From Clostridium acetobutylicum ATCC 824 (GTDB taxonomy: Bacteria; Bacillota; Clostridia; Clostridiales; Clostridiaceae): 64,000 nucleotides of DNA. Position numbers and translations under genes: made by a program. The DNA is taken from positions 2,328,001 through 2,392,000 of the forward strand of contig NC_003030.1 in NCBI RefSeq assembly GCF_000008765.1, read 5' to 3'. Position 1 is the stretch's first letter; every line of letters starts with the position of its first letter. Below the pieces are notes generated by a model. That model was not told the DNA's origin. It worked only from the letters and a program-made list of their open reading frames with translations, and did not search any database. This document shows, in pieces, positions 35,701 through 43,731 of this stretch.

Positions 35701-36538
35701 AAGCTACAATCAATTTTTCAAGCATTGAAAGCTCTACTTCTAAGTTTTCTCTATAACTTTCAATGGATGCACATGAATTTATTATGTTTATTGACTCTAT
35801 AAGCTGCCCTTTCATTCCAAGTAACTGTATTTGTATGTTTTTCATTAAAACCTCTGCCCAAAGGGAATCTCCAAACTCAAAGTCATCATCTACATTAAAT
35901 CTTTCTGCTGCTTTTTTTAGCCATTTATACGGCTCAGGATTACTCATTGAAAAATTATAAAGATTCATTACCATATTAAAAAGAACTTGATCATTTTTAT
36001 TGCCACAATAACTTTCTACAAGTTTTAAAAATTCTATACTGTTATTATTTTTATTTATTCCCTTAGATGTATATTCCGCCTGAAGGTACTTATCCTCAAA
36101 AAGCTCCTCTAAAGTCTCGTTCTTAAGAAGAATAATTTCCGTTTCATCTCCAACTCTAAAATCCGGATCTAAATCAAGCATGTGAAAGTTATTTTTTATA
36201 ACATCTAAGCAAAATGAATGTATTGTAGTAATTTTAGATTTTCCAATTAAGGCGAGCTGTTTTTGAATAACCCTAGAGTTTGGGTTTTCACAAAGCTTAT
36301 TTACTATTGCATCCCCTATTCTCTCCCTCATCTCAGATGCTGCTGCATTAGTAAATGTAACTACTAAAAGCCTATCTATATCAACTGGATTTTCCTCATT
36401 TGTTATTATTTTTACTATCCTCTCAACAAGAACAGCAGTTTTTCCTGACCCAGCTGCAGCTGCTACAAGAAGATTACAGTTTCTAGTATCTATAGCTTCC
36501 TTTTGCTCTTCTGTCCAATTAGTCTTCCCCACGTTCAT
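32780..36538 (-). CDS. addA: ATP-dependent helicase/nuclease subunit A
   Basis: Subunit of the AddAB double-strand-break repair complex (RecBCD analogue). About 1252 residues: UvrD-type helicase motifs (Q motif TEEQKEAID, Walker A AAAGSGKTAVL, EILIDEYQDSN, GDVKQSIYRFRQA, VRIMSIHKSKGLEFP, LYVAFTRAKEKL), then a C-terminal RecB-type nuclease with GIVDLF, VLLDYKND and YTYQINYY. The start overlaps the end of addB; ATG 36538 or GTG 36550 are both possible because the Shine-Dalgarno spacing is poor for each. Confidence 0.95.
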   Translation of the reverse strand: MNVGKTNWTEEQKEAIDTRNCNLLVAAAAGSGKTAVLVERIVKIITNEENPVDIDRLLVVTFTNAAASEMRERIGDAIVNKLCENPNSRVIQKQLALIGKSKITTIHSFCLDVIKNNFHMLDLDPDFRVGDETEIILLKNETLEELFEDKYLQAEYTSKGINKNNNSIEFLKLVESYCGNKNDQVLFNMVMNLYNFSMSNPEPYKWLKKAAERFNVDDDFEFGDSLWAEVLMKNIQIQLLGMKGQLIESINIINSCASIESYRENLEVELSMLEKLIVASNNYEKLYEELKNVQFKTLKRCPKDADKEKQKLVRDLRDGVKKSLSKISEDILSQNSEEIKEEFKVLYPLMKTLSELVIEFDIRYKDKKKKRGIIDFNDFEHMCLSILTKSDESGNIVPSETALKIREKYEEILIDEYQDSNMVQEVILSTISRKDTENPNLFMVGDVKQSIYRFRQANPGIFLEKYNSYKENKDEKNRKVLLYKNFRSRKEVLDSVNFVFKQIMSVNIGELDYDDNEKLNLGANYEEIEENLISHSAELNIIEKSEDNTEIKENNEDEESVDNIMLEARLIGRRIIELKENFKVLDKNTNVYRKAEFKDIVILLRSTKGWANVFSDELKNMGIPVFADANSGYFDAPEVKTMLSLLQVIDNPRQDIPMAAVLKSPVGGFSVEDLIDIKVIEGDTFYDKLKVAADIGDDEFSVRIRTFLNRLYRWRKESLYTPIDEFIWYLYTDTGYYGYVGAVSGGIQRQANLKMLFQRAKIYSETSYKGLFNFINFINKLKLTSGDMGSAKILGENENVVRIMSIHKSKGLEFPIVFVGGLGKNFNLMDMNNPVLFHNYLGFGPEYVDYKKRISHKTLAKEAIKNRIRIETLSEEMRILYVAFTRAKEKLIMVGSVSDIKRSVFKWAVNLRSNQNKISEDYVLKSKSFLDWIASAVIRHKDAENLRDIMDTSKENIDNLVCDPSSWRVNVLSRNDVLSFNQLLLEEEKNINEKLTQFYKRLKEIRSSNYESVYIEEIKSRLEFKYRYEKAAELPSLLSVTELKRNINEDNDEYATKIFTPSLVKKPLFLEEVKKMSPSERGTAVHSVMQHLDFSSISCDMSIKNIRHQIDDMVFRRILTEKQAESVNINRILKFFQSPIGSRVIKAEKVYREFPFQIRVKSTEIYNDLPKIYDDENIIVQGIVDLFFKENDEIVLLDYKNDYINDENLNETVKKYTYQINYYKRALEIVTGLKVKEKYLYLFYTGDTIKIE

Positions 36539-39500
36539 CACCCTCTTCACTCATTTCTCTTTCTATAAGCTTCCAAACCTCTTCATCTGATTTTTCCTTT
36601 ACATATCTATAATTATTGCCATCAAACATTGTATCAAATCTACAAATTGAAGAATACATGCAATAATCACAAGGTTTTTCTTTTCCTTTTTTATATGGCT
36701 TTATTCTTATATCACCCATAAGCAGGTTTTCACAATTTTTAACAACTAAATTTCTCACATGCTCTATTAATATGTCAAACTGTTCTTTAGTAGCAGCACT
36801 TGACCTTCCAAGTGTTCCATCCTTTTTTATTGATGCAGGTATTATAATAGAACTTCCTTCCATTTCTCTATCCATTTCTTTTATAACATCTGGATCAGAA
36901 AGCAAAAGCCCTTTCATCTTAAGGGATTTCATTATTTCTTCTCTTATTTGTTCATCTGTTAAATTATTTTTTCCCTTAATAATAGGGTCATCCATTGTAA
37001 AATATAATATTGCACCTGGCAGAACCTTATCTTCTTCATCCAAATTTTCATTTTCGAGTATGGCATTGAGATACAATAAAAGTTGAATATCAAAACCATA
37101 GTAAACATCTGAAAGTTTAAATATCTTATTTCCAGATTTATAATCTACTATTCTAATATAGGTACTTCCGTCCTTTTCCATCATATCTATTCTATCAATT
37201 CTACCTGTGAGTACAACTTCACTTCCGTCATTAAGTCCAACAGTTATTGGGGGATAACTCCCACCATTTTCAAAAGAGACTTCATATCCTACTGGCTTAA
37301 AACTTCCTCTTTTGAACTGCTCTGCTACAATTCTTACAGTTCTCTTTAAAATTCTTTTAAGCCTTAAAGCTATATAACTATATCTAGGAGAACTATTTAG
37401 TATTGATCCTCCTCTACCCTCTATTTCCTGGTCCACTATCTTATATATTTTTTCTTCACATATATGATCATTAACTTCATTCCAATCTATATTCTCTTCT
37501 TTTATAGTTTCACAAAATCTATCTATCACCTTATGCATAAATGAACCTAAATCAGGAGGTGTTAAGCTGAATATTTTTCTATCCTTTATATTAAGACCAT
37601 ATTGCACATAATATGAAAATGGACATTCAATATATTTTTCAAGTCTTGAAACACTCATCTTAAGACTTCCACCATAAAGCTTTAACGCTTTTTCTTCACT
37701 TATATAATCTACTTGATTTGTATACGATATGGCTTTAAACATATTATTACATTTTCCAGTCCATTCATCGCTTTTGCTATACCATCTATATACATCATGC
37801 CATATGCTGCTAACCTCACCTTCTCCATCTATTTCTTTTCTAAAAGATGATATCATCTCATTAAAGGTGGGTACTGTTGCAGAAATAAGCTTCATACTTT
37901 CTTCATCGTTTTCTATTTTAATAACATCACTTTTTTCTACTATCTTAGGAAATAATGTCTTAACCCTATTCACTATAAGAGAAGGTCTTAAAGTCTTTCC
38001 TTCATAGTCTGCTATTGGATAGCTCAAAAATAGATATTCTTTAGAATTGGTGATAGCTGTATAAACTAAGAATCTTTGTTCCATAGCTTGAGTTTTTGTA
38101 TCTTTAGCTAGCTCCACTCCTTTTGAATTCAAAATTTCTCTATCTCTATCACTTAATATTCCTTCTTCCATGGCTGCAGATGGAAATACGCCGTCATTAA
38201 CTCCTATTATATAAAGAATTTTTATAGCATGACTTTTTAAACGATCTATACTTCCTACTAATACTTGATCAAGTGATGATGGTATGAGTCCCATCTTATG
38301 TTCTTTTATTCCTATAAATAATATTCTTGAAAACTGCTCTAGGTTTACCTTCTCATTTCCCATTACTTCAACTAATTGATCCATTAATTCTATTATTATA
38401 TTCCATATTTGACTGTATTCATTAGCCAAAATTTGCCTTCCGCTTTCTCTAAATTCATTTACCATCTTCTCAACTGCCTCAGGAACATTTATATCATATA
38501 AAAATTCAAATAAAGCTCTGCATATTTCAGCTACATTATTTCTTCTTAATACTCTTTCTCTGAAATTAAGAATAGGTCTTAAAAATCTATTCTTAATTTC
38601 ATTTACCTTAGATAGCTTTTCTTTACTTTCTTCAGAAATATCACCTTCCAGCGCATCACCATATACATTATATGTCCATTCTTCTTCAGTCCATTTTTTC
38701 TTTCCTTTTATACCAGCTGCTAGAACATAATTTTCTAGTATATCTATTTCGTCCGGTTCTATGTCTGCAAATCCAGTTTTAAGATATCTAAATACCGTTT
38801 CATAAGACCAATTTTTAACAAAAATATCTATAATGGATTTTATTAAGATTATAAGTGTATTATCCTCAATATCTTTATTCCTGTCTATAAAAAACGGTAT
38901 TCTATATTCCTTAAAAATCACCGATACAGTTTTTTCATAGCTTCCTAAATCTCCTGTTACAACAGCTATATCTGAAAATCTTACATTATCTTCACGTACA
39001 AATTCAATTATATTTCTTGCTATCTTCTCAACTTCAGTATATAAATTTGAAGTCTTGAAAATTTCTATTTTATCAGGTCCTTTTTTATAAATTTCATATG
39101 GAAAACTATATAGATTCTTTTCTAAAAAGCTCAATTCAGGACTATTTTTAAATCTATAGAATGGCCTTCCATTCAAATTGATAGGTTTCTCTATGCTTAT
39201 ATTATTATTCTCAGCTAATTTAAGCAGCCTTTTTTCTGTATTTTGGGTTACAGAAAAAATATCATTGTCTTTTGAAGCGTTATCGTAATCCATAGTTAAC
39301 GTAATGTTTACTCTAGAACATTTTTTCAGCAACTCCTCTATTATTCCATACTGCTGAGGAATGAAGCTTGAAAACTCATCTAACCATATCTCCGCTCCCT
39401 GAAGCACTGTAGACTGCTTTATTTTATCTTTAAGTATTGTTAAATCATCATCAGGGTCTATATAATTCTTATAAAGCAGTCTATTAAATTCATCATATAT

Positions 39501-39980
39501 CAAACTTAAATCATGCAATTTGTTCTTAAGCTCTTCATCTTCTATTTCATCTATAGTATCTCTAAGTACTTCTGTTGTAAGTTCGTATTTTTTAAACTCA
39601 CTTACGGTGTCAGCTATGGTGTTTACAAAACCTTTCTGCCTAGCTGAAAGAGCAAAAACCCTAAATTCACTCTTTAAAGTATTCATTATATGATAAAAAA
39701 GCATACTTTTGCCAGAGGAATTCATGTGTTCTCTTGCTATTCCTCCAACCTCATCAAATATTCTATATGCCAATCTTTTAAAGCTTATTACCTTTACCCT
39801 ATTAATACTCTTTTCACCAATTAAGTCCAAAATATTTTTTTCACTCTGAAATGAAAATTGTTCTGGTACAATTAATATAAGGGGCTTATCTCCGCCTTTT
39901 TCTATTCTAGTATTTATACTTTCTATACAAAATTGACTTTTTCCACTTCCTGCTCTTCCATATATAAACCTCAAACTCAC
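36519..39980 (-). CDS. addB: ATP-dependent helicase/nuclease subunit B
   Basis: 1153 residues, AddAB partner. N-terminal Walker A YGRAGSGKSQF, the rest of the helicase fold largely degenerate, C-terminal RecB-family nuclease (GRIDRIDMM, IRIVDYKSGNK, IQLLLYLNA). The four-cysteine Fe-S cluster of AddB is visible: one Cys in YIECPFSYYVQYG and three in CDYCMYSSICRF near the C-terminus. Its 3' end overlaps addA, so translation is probably coupled. RecC-like Chi recognition is known for the family. Confidence 0.95.
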   Translation of the reverse strand: MSLRFIYGRAGSGKSQFCIESINTRIEKGGDKPLILIVPEQFSFQSEKNILDLIGEKSINRVKVISFKRLAYRIFDEVGGIAREHMNSSGKSMLFYHIMNTLKSEFRVFALSARQKGFVNTIADTVSEFKKYELTTEVLRDTIDEIEDEELKNKLHDLSLIYDEFNRLLYKNYIDPDDDLTILKDKIKQSTVLQGAEIWLDEFSSFIPQQYGIIEELLKKCSRVNITLTMDYDNASKDNDIFSVTQNTEKRLLKLAENNNISIEKPINLNGRPFYRFKNSPELSFLEKNLYSFPYEIYKKGPDKIEIFKTSNLYTEVEKIARNIIEFVREDNVRFSDIAVVTGDLGSYEKTVSVIFKEYRIPFFIDRNKDIEDNTLIILIKSIIDIFVKNWSYETVFRYLKTGFADIEPDEIDILENYVLAAGIKGKKKWTEEEWTYNVYGDALEGDISEESKEKLSKVNEIKNRFLRPILNFRERVLRRNNVAEICRALFEFLYDINVPEAVEKMVNEFRESGRQILANEYSQIWNIIIELMDQLVEVMGNEKVNLEQFSRILFIGIKEHKMGLIPSSLDQVLVGSIDRLKSHAIKILYIIGVNDGVFPSAAMEEGILSDRDREILNSKGVELAKDTKTQAMEQRFLVYTAITNSKEYLFLSYPIADYEGKTLRPSLIVNRVKTLFPKIVEKSDVIKIENDEESMKLISATVPTFNEMISSFRKEIDGEGEVSSIWHDVYRWYSKSDEWTGKCNNMFKAISYTNQVDYISEEKALKLYGGSLKMSVSRLEKYIECPFSYYVQYGLNIKDRKIFSLTPPDLGSFMHKVIDRFCETIKEENIDWNEVNDHICEEKIYKIVDQEIEGRGGSILNSSPRYSYIALRLKRILKRTVRIVAEQFKRGSFKPVGYEVSFENGGSYPPITVGLNDGSEVVLTGRIDRIDMMEKDGSTYIRIVDYKSGNKIFKLSDVYYGFDIQLLLYLNAILENENLDEEDKVLPGAILYFTMDDPIIKGKNNLTDEQIREEIMKSLKMKGLLLSDPDVIKEMDREMEGSSIIIPASIKKDGTLGRSSAATKEQFDILIEHVRNLVVKNCENLLMGDIRIKPYKKGKEKPCDYCMYSSICRFDTMFDGNNYRYVKEKSDEEVWKLIEREMSEEGDERGED

Positions 39981-40064
39981 ACTTATCCACCCCTTTTTCC
40001 ATCATTCTATAAAATATAGCAACCTATATCCTTAAAATAATTGTTTTCATCATAAATTATATAC

Positions 40065-40107
40065 AATAAAAATATACATTGCAAAGTTTGCAATGTATAT
40101 TTTTATT
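40065..40107. terminator. Strong hairpin between glyA and addB
   Basis: Perfect 21-bp stem (AATAAAAATATACATTGCAAA and its complement) with a 1-2 nt loop; on the minus strand it closes glyA and ends with A/T-rich tracts. Confidence 0.8.
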
Positions 40108-40161
40108 ATTATAAAGCTATAAAACATTTCCAGAGTTGAGCTTATATATATAGCATCTCTA

Positions 40162-41397
40162 TTACTTATATATAGGAAATCCACTACATAATTCTGAAAC
40201 TTGTTTCCTTATTTCACTTAAATCTTCATCTCTATGCTCTATAACATAGTTTATGAAATACGCTACTTTTTTCATTTCCTCTTCCTTAAATCCTCTAGTT
40301 GTAACTGAAGGTGTACCCATTCTTATTCCACTTGTTATAAAAGGACTCTTTTTCTCAAATGGTATAGTATTTTTGTTTGCAGTTATTCCAACTGAATCAA
40401 GAAGATGTTCTGCATCTTTTCCTGTTATATTTTTGTTCGTTAAATCAACTAATAAAAGGTGATTATCAGTTCCACCTGAAACTATTCTAAAACCGTATTT
40501 TGTAAGTTCATCTGCAAACACTTTTGCATTATTTACTATTTGCTGTGCATAATCTTTAAAATCATCCTTTAAAGCTTCTCCAAAGCATACTGCTTTTCCT
40601 GCAATTATGTGCATTAAAGGTCCCCCCTGCATTCCAGGGAATACAGATTTATCAATGTCCTTTGCATACTTTTCCTTGCAGAAAATTGCTCCGCCTCTTG
40701 GTCCCCTTAAAGTCTTATGAGTAGTTGTTGTTACAAAATCAGCATATGGAATTGGTGACGGATGAAGTCCTGCTGCTACAAGTCCTGCTATATGAGCCAT
40801 ATCTACCATCATATATGCTCCTACTTCATCGCATATTTCTCTTATTTTCTTAAAATCAATAATTCTTGAATATGCACTAGCACCAGATACTATCATCTTT
40901 GGCTTACACTCCAAGGCTTTTTTTCTAAACGCTTCATAATCTATTTGTTCTGTTTCATCACTTACACCATAGGCAATTATATTAAAGAGTTTTCCTGAAA
41001 AATTAACTGGACTTCCATGAGTTAAATGACCTCCATCTGTTAGGTTCATTCCCATTATAGTGTCTCCCGGCTTCAATACTGCAAAGTAAACAGCCATATT
41101 AGCTTGTGAACCTGAATGTGGCTGTACATTAGCATGCTCTGCTTTAAAAAGTTTTTTTGCCCTTTCACGTGCAAGCTCTTCAACTTTATCAACTACGTAA
41201 CATCCACCATAATATCTTTTTCCTGGATATCCTTCTGCATACTTATTAGTTAAATATGAACCCATAGCTTCCATTACAGCTTTGCTTGTGAAGTTTTCAG
41301 ATGCAATAAGTTCTATATTATTTTCTTGTCTCGCATTTTCTTCTTCTATGATAGAATAGACTTCAGAATCACTTACTTTTATATTTTCAAAATCCAT
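40162..41397 (-). CDS. glyA: Serine hydroxymethyltransferase
   Basis: Interconverts serine and glycine with tetrahydrofolate as one-carbon carrier. 411 residues, standard length. PLP lysine K228 in [15 protein letters not shown]-terminal [24 protein letters not shown] and HSGSQAN segments are characteristic. ATG with GAGGGAG upstream. Monocistronic, with a good promoter upstream and a strong terminator downstream. Confidence 0.97.
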
Positions 41398-41458
41398 ATA
41401 TAATACACTCCCTCATACATTAATTTGCTAAGTTAAAAAATTATCAATTTTATGTATG

Positions 41459-41487
41459 ATTATATACCAAAATAGCGTAGAATTCAA
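41459..41487 (-). promoter_or_regulatory. glyA promoter
   Basis: Minus strand: -35 TTGAAT (41482-41487), 17-nt spacer, consensus -10 TATAAT (41459-41464), ~60 nt before the glyA start. Confidence 0.7.
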
Positions 41488-41578
41488 ATAAAAGTTTGTG
41501 TTATAATAATTTCTGGTCAGTATATATGACGAATTTTAATTAAACTATACTATATCTTTTGAAAGGTTTTGTTACCCT

Positions 41579-42352
41579 ATGTCTACAGAAAAAATTATAA
41601 ATTTAGCTGCTTATGCAGGAAAGATTTTACTTCAAAGTGGAGCTGAAATATACAGAGTAGAAGAAACTATGAATAAAATTTGTACAGCCTTTAATGTTAA
41701 GGAGGCAGAAAGCTTTGTTACCCCTACAGGAATAATTATTTCTATTACAGGAGAAGATGAAAAAATAACCTCAACTATAAAAAGGATACAGGTTAGAACT
41801 GTTGACCTTAGAAAAATATCGGAAGTAAATGATCTTTCTAGAACACTTCAATACAAAAATTTTTCTTTAGAAGAAGTTGCAGACAAACTTAAAAAAATTG
41901 ACAACGAAAAAAAACATTCGGACTTATTTCTTATATTTTTTAGTGCCGTAGCTGCTGGTTTTTTTACCTTAATATTTGGTGGAACCTTTAGGGATTTCTC
42001 TGTTTCATTTTTTATAGGAATAATTATTAAAATATTTTCAATAATTATTTCTAGACTTGAAATAAATGACTTTTTCTTGAATATGGTAGGTGGGGCAATA
42101 GCAGCTTTTATAGCTCTATTGTTTAAAAAACTTGGAGTTGTTGTATACCTTGATAAAACAATAATAGGTTCTATAATGCTTTTGGTTCCAGGTCTTGCTA
42201 TTACCAATGCTGTAAGAGATACAATCGCAGGTGACTTAGTATCTGGTGTCTCTAGGGCCTTAGATGCTTTTTTTACAGCAGTAGCTATAGCTGCAGGTAC
42301 TGGTTTAGTATTTAAGATATGGATTAACTTTTTTGGAGGTACTGGTTTATGA
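41579..42352 (+). CDS. ThrE-family exporter component, large subunit (DUF1212 type)
   Basis: 257 residues. N-terminal soluble part (AAYAGKILLQSGAEIYRVEETM, FVTPTGIIISI) followed by about five membrane helices from residue ~118. Corresponds to the N-terminal part of the threonine/serine exporter ThrE. Its stop overlaps the next gene's start (ATGA), so the two halves are made together. Substrate in clostridia is not established. Confidence 0.83.
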   Translation: MSTEKIINLAAYAGKILLQSGAEIYRVEETMNKICTAFNVKEAESFVTPTGIIISITGEDEKITSTIKRIQVRTVDLRKISEVNDLSRTLQYKNFSLEEVADKLKKIDNEKKHSDLFLIFFSAVAAGFFTLIFGGTFRDFSVSFFIGIIIKIFSIIISRLEINDFFLNMVGGAIAAFIALLFKKLGVVVYLDKTIIGSIMLLVPGLAITNAVRDTIAGDLVSGVSRALDAFFTAVAIAAGTGLVFKIWINFFGGTGL

Positions 42353-42807
42353 TCTTAAATTTTTTGTACTCATTTATGGCTTGCATAGCCTTTTCGTTCT
42401 TATTCAATGTTAAGGGCAAAAAAATACTTATTGCATCTTTTGGTGGAGCACTTGGATGGGTTATATACATGTTTTGCCTTGATATTAAGGTTTCAGTAAC
42501 CTCTTCAATTTTTATAGCTTCAATTATAGTTTCTATTTACTCTGAAATAATGGCAAGGATTTCAAAAACACCTGCTATTGTCTATTCAGTAACAGGAATA
42601 ATACCACTAGTTCCTGGAAACGGTATGTATTATACTATGTATGAAACCATATCAGGAAAACTTACAAAGGCAGGCGAATGGGGATTTAAAACCCTTATGT
42701 ATGCTGGAGCTATATCCATTGCTATTATGCTGGTTTCTTCAATTGCTAGACTCTTAAAGAGCGGTACAAATAACTATGTAAAGGCTATTATAAATAAAAA
42801 AATGTAA
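42349..42807 (+). CDS. ThrE-family exporter component, small membrane subunit (DUF3815 type)
   Basis: 152 residues, about five membrane helices, with the family segment VTGIIPLVPGNGMYYTMYE. Equivalent to the C-terminal half of full-length ThrE; the ATGA overlap with the preceding gene indicates a two-subunit transporter. Confidence 0.83.
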   Translation: MILNFLYSFMACIAFSFLFNVKGKKILIASFGGALGWVIYMFCLDIKVSVTSSIFIASIIVSIYSEIMARISKTPAIVYSVTGIIPLVPGNGMYYTMYETISGKLTKAGEWGFKTLMYAGAISIAIMLVSSIARLLKSGTNNYVKAIINKKM

Positions 42808-42831
42808 TATGTAGTGTTTAGTTGATATTTA

Positions 42832-42866
42832 ATAAAGAGGTTTGGATTTATTCCAAGTCTCTTTAT
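42832..42866 (+). terminator. Terminator after the ThrE-type genes
   Basis: Hairpin with outer stem ATAAAGAG / CTCTTTAT and inner TTTGGA / TCCAAG-type pairing (two G-U pairs), loop TTTAT, followed by ATTT. Confidence 0.65.
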
Positions 42867-42872
42867 ATTTGT

Positions 42873-43222
42873 GTATTGGCTTTTTTCTAGTTTAGTTCCT
42901 TTTTTAACTCCTGAATATAATGGGCTCGCGCCCAAACCCCCATCTCGCAATTCCCACTGCTTTAGGTATTAGCTTTTTTCTAGCTCAGTTCCTTTTTGAG
43001 CTCCTGAATATAATGGGCTCGCGCCCAAACCCCCATCTCGCAATTCCCACTGCTTTAGGTATTAGCTTTTTTCTAGCTCAGTTCCTTTTTGAGCTCCTGA
43101 ATATAATGGGCTCGCGCCCAAACCCCCATCTCGCAATTCCCACTGCTTTAGGTATTAGCTTTTTTCTAGCTCAGTTCCTTTTTGAGCTCCTGAATATAAT
43201 GGGCTCGCGCCCAAACCCCCAT
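42873..43222. repeat. 93-bp tandem repeat array
   Basis: Three complete, essentially identical 93-bp units (each counted from ATGGGCTCGCG at 42920, 43013, 43106) with a fourth partial unit from 43199 and a degenerate half unit upstream. Each unit holds two hairpins: TGGGC-TCGC-GCCCA and AGCTCA...TGAGCT. GC content is visibly higher than the flanks. Because 93 is a multiple of 3 a frame stays open (a 31-residue unit starting MGSRPNPH), but there is no Shine-Dalgarno. The array ends 4 nt from the csoR-like stop codon. Confidence 0.92.
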
Positions 43223-43226
43223 ATGT

Positions 43227-43514
43227 TTACTTTACGAACATGGTTATGGCTGAAATTATGTCATCAATATTTGAATCATTTAATTCCTTCTCACCCATTT
43301 CTTTAAGTTCATCCTTCATGCATTTTTTAGCATAATCTTGAAGCATAAGTATTCCTATTTTATTAACAGCAGCTTTGACTGCAGCAATCTGAACCAGAAC
43401 ATTTTTACAGCATGTATCAGACTCTATCATTTTTTCTATTCCCTTTACCTGACCTTCTATTTTTCTAAGCCTGATTATCAAGTCCTTTTTATTTTTATCA
43501 CTAGTTTCGCCCAC
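43227..43514 (-). CDS. CsoR/RcnR/CstR-family repressor
   Basis: 95 residues (98 if the upstream GTG at 43523 is used; GGAG is better spaced for 43514). All-helical family fold: RLRKIEGQVKGIEKMIE, then cysteines in DTCCKNVLVQIAAVKAAV and a distal YAKKC. CsoR copper sensors have a Cys-His-Cys set with His four residues before the last Cys; here that position is Tyr, so a persulfide-sensing CstR-like role is more plausible than copper sensing. No copper or sulfur genes are adjacent. Confidence 0.85.
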   Translation of the reverse strand: MGETSDKNKKDLIIRLRKIEGQVKGIEKMIESDTCCKNVLVQIAAVKAAVNKIGILMLQDYAKKCMKDELKEMGEKELNDSNIDDIISAITMFVK

Positions 43515-43566
43515 TGACTTCACTCTCCAATAATATAAGGAAAAATCAATTTCCTTTATAAAATCA

Positions 43567-43674
43567 TATAGGGTTTAATATAGAGAAGTTTAAATTTAAA
43601 ATATTATAAATTCAACTTAACTATAGAAACCCTATAATTTAACATAATCAAAATACTGCAAAACTTAAACTTCT
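43567..43674. repeat. Interleaved inverted repeats (A-B-A'-B')
   Basis: Two perfect 10-bp inverted pairs interlock: A TATAGGGTTT (43567-43576) with A' (43627-43636), and B AGAAGTTTAA (43584-43593) with B' (43665-43674). Lies between aspS and the csoR-like gene. The order is pseudoknot-like if transcribed; operator sites are the alternative. Confidence 0.55.
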
Positions 43675-43731
43675 TTTCAATCCCTAAGTTTGCACAGCTT
43701 TACTATTAATGTTTCCTAAAAAAACAATTAT

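Noticed and set aside
42873-43222. CRISPR array
   Set aside because: All units are near identical over their whole 93 bp, with no spacers and no cas genes nearby.
42920-43306. 128-codon ORF through the 93-bp repeats (31-residue unit)
   Set aside because: Open only because the period is a multiple of three; no Shine-Dalgarno, and it runs on into the 3' end of the csoR-like gene on the other strand.
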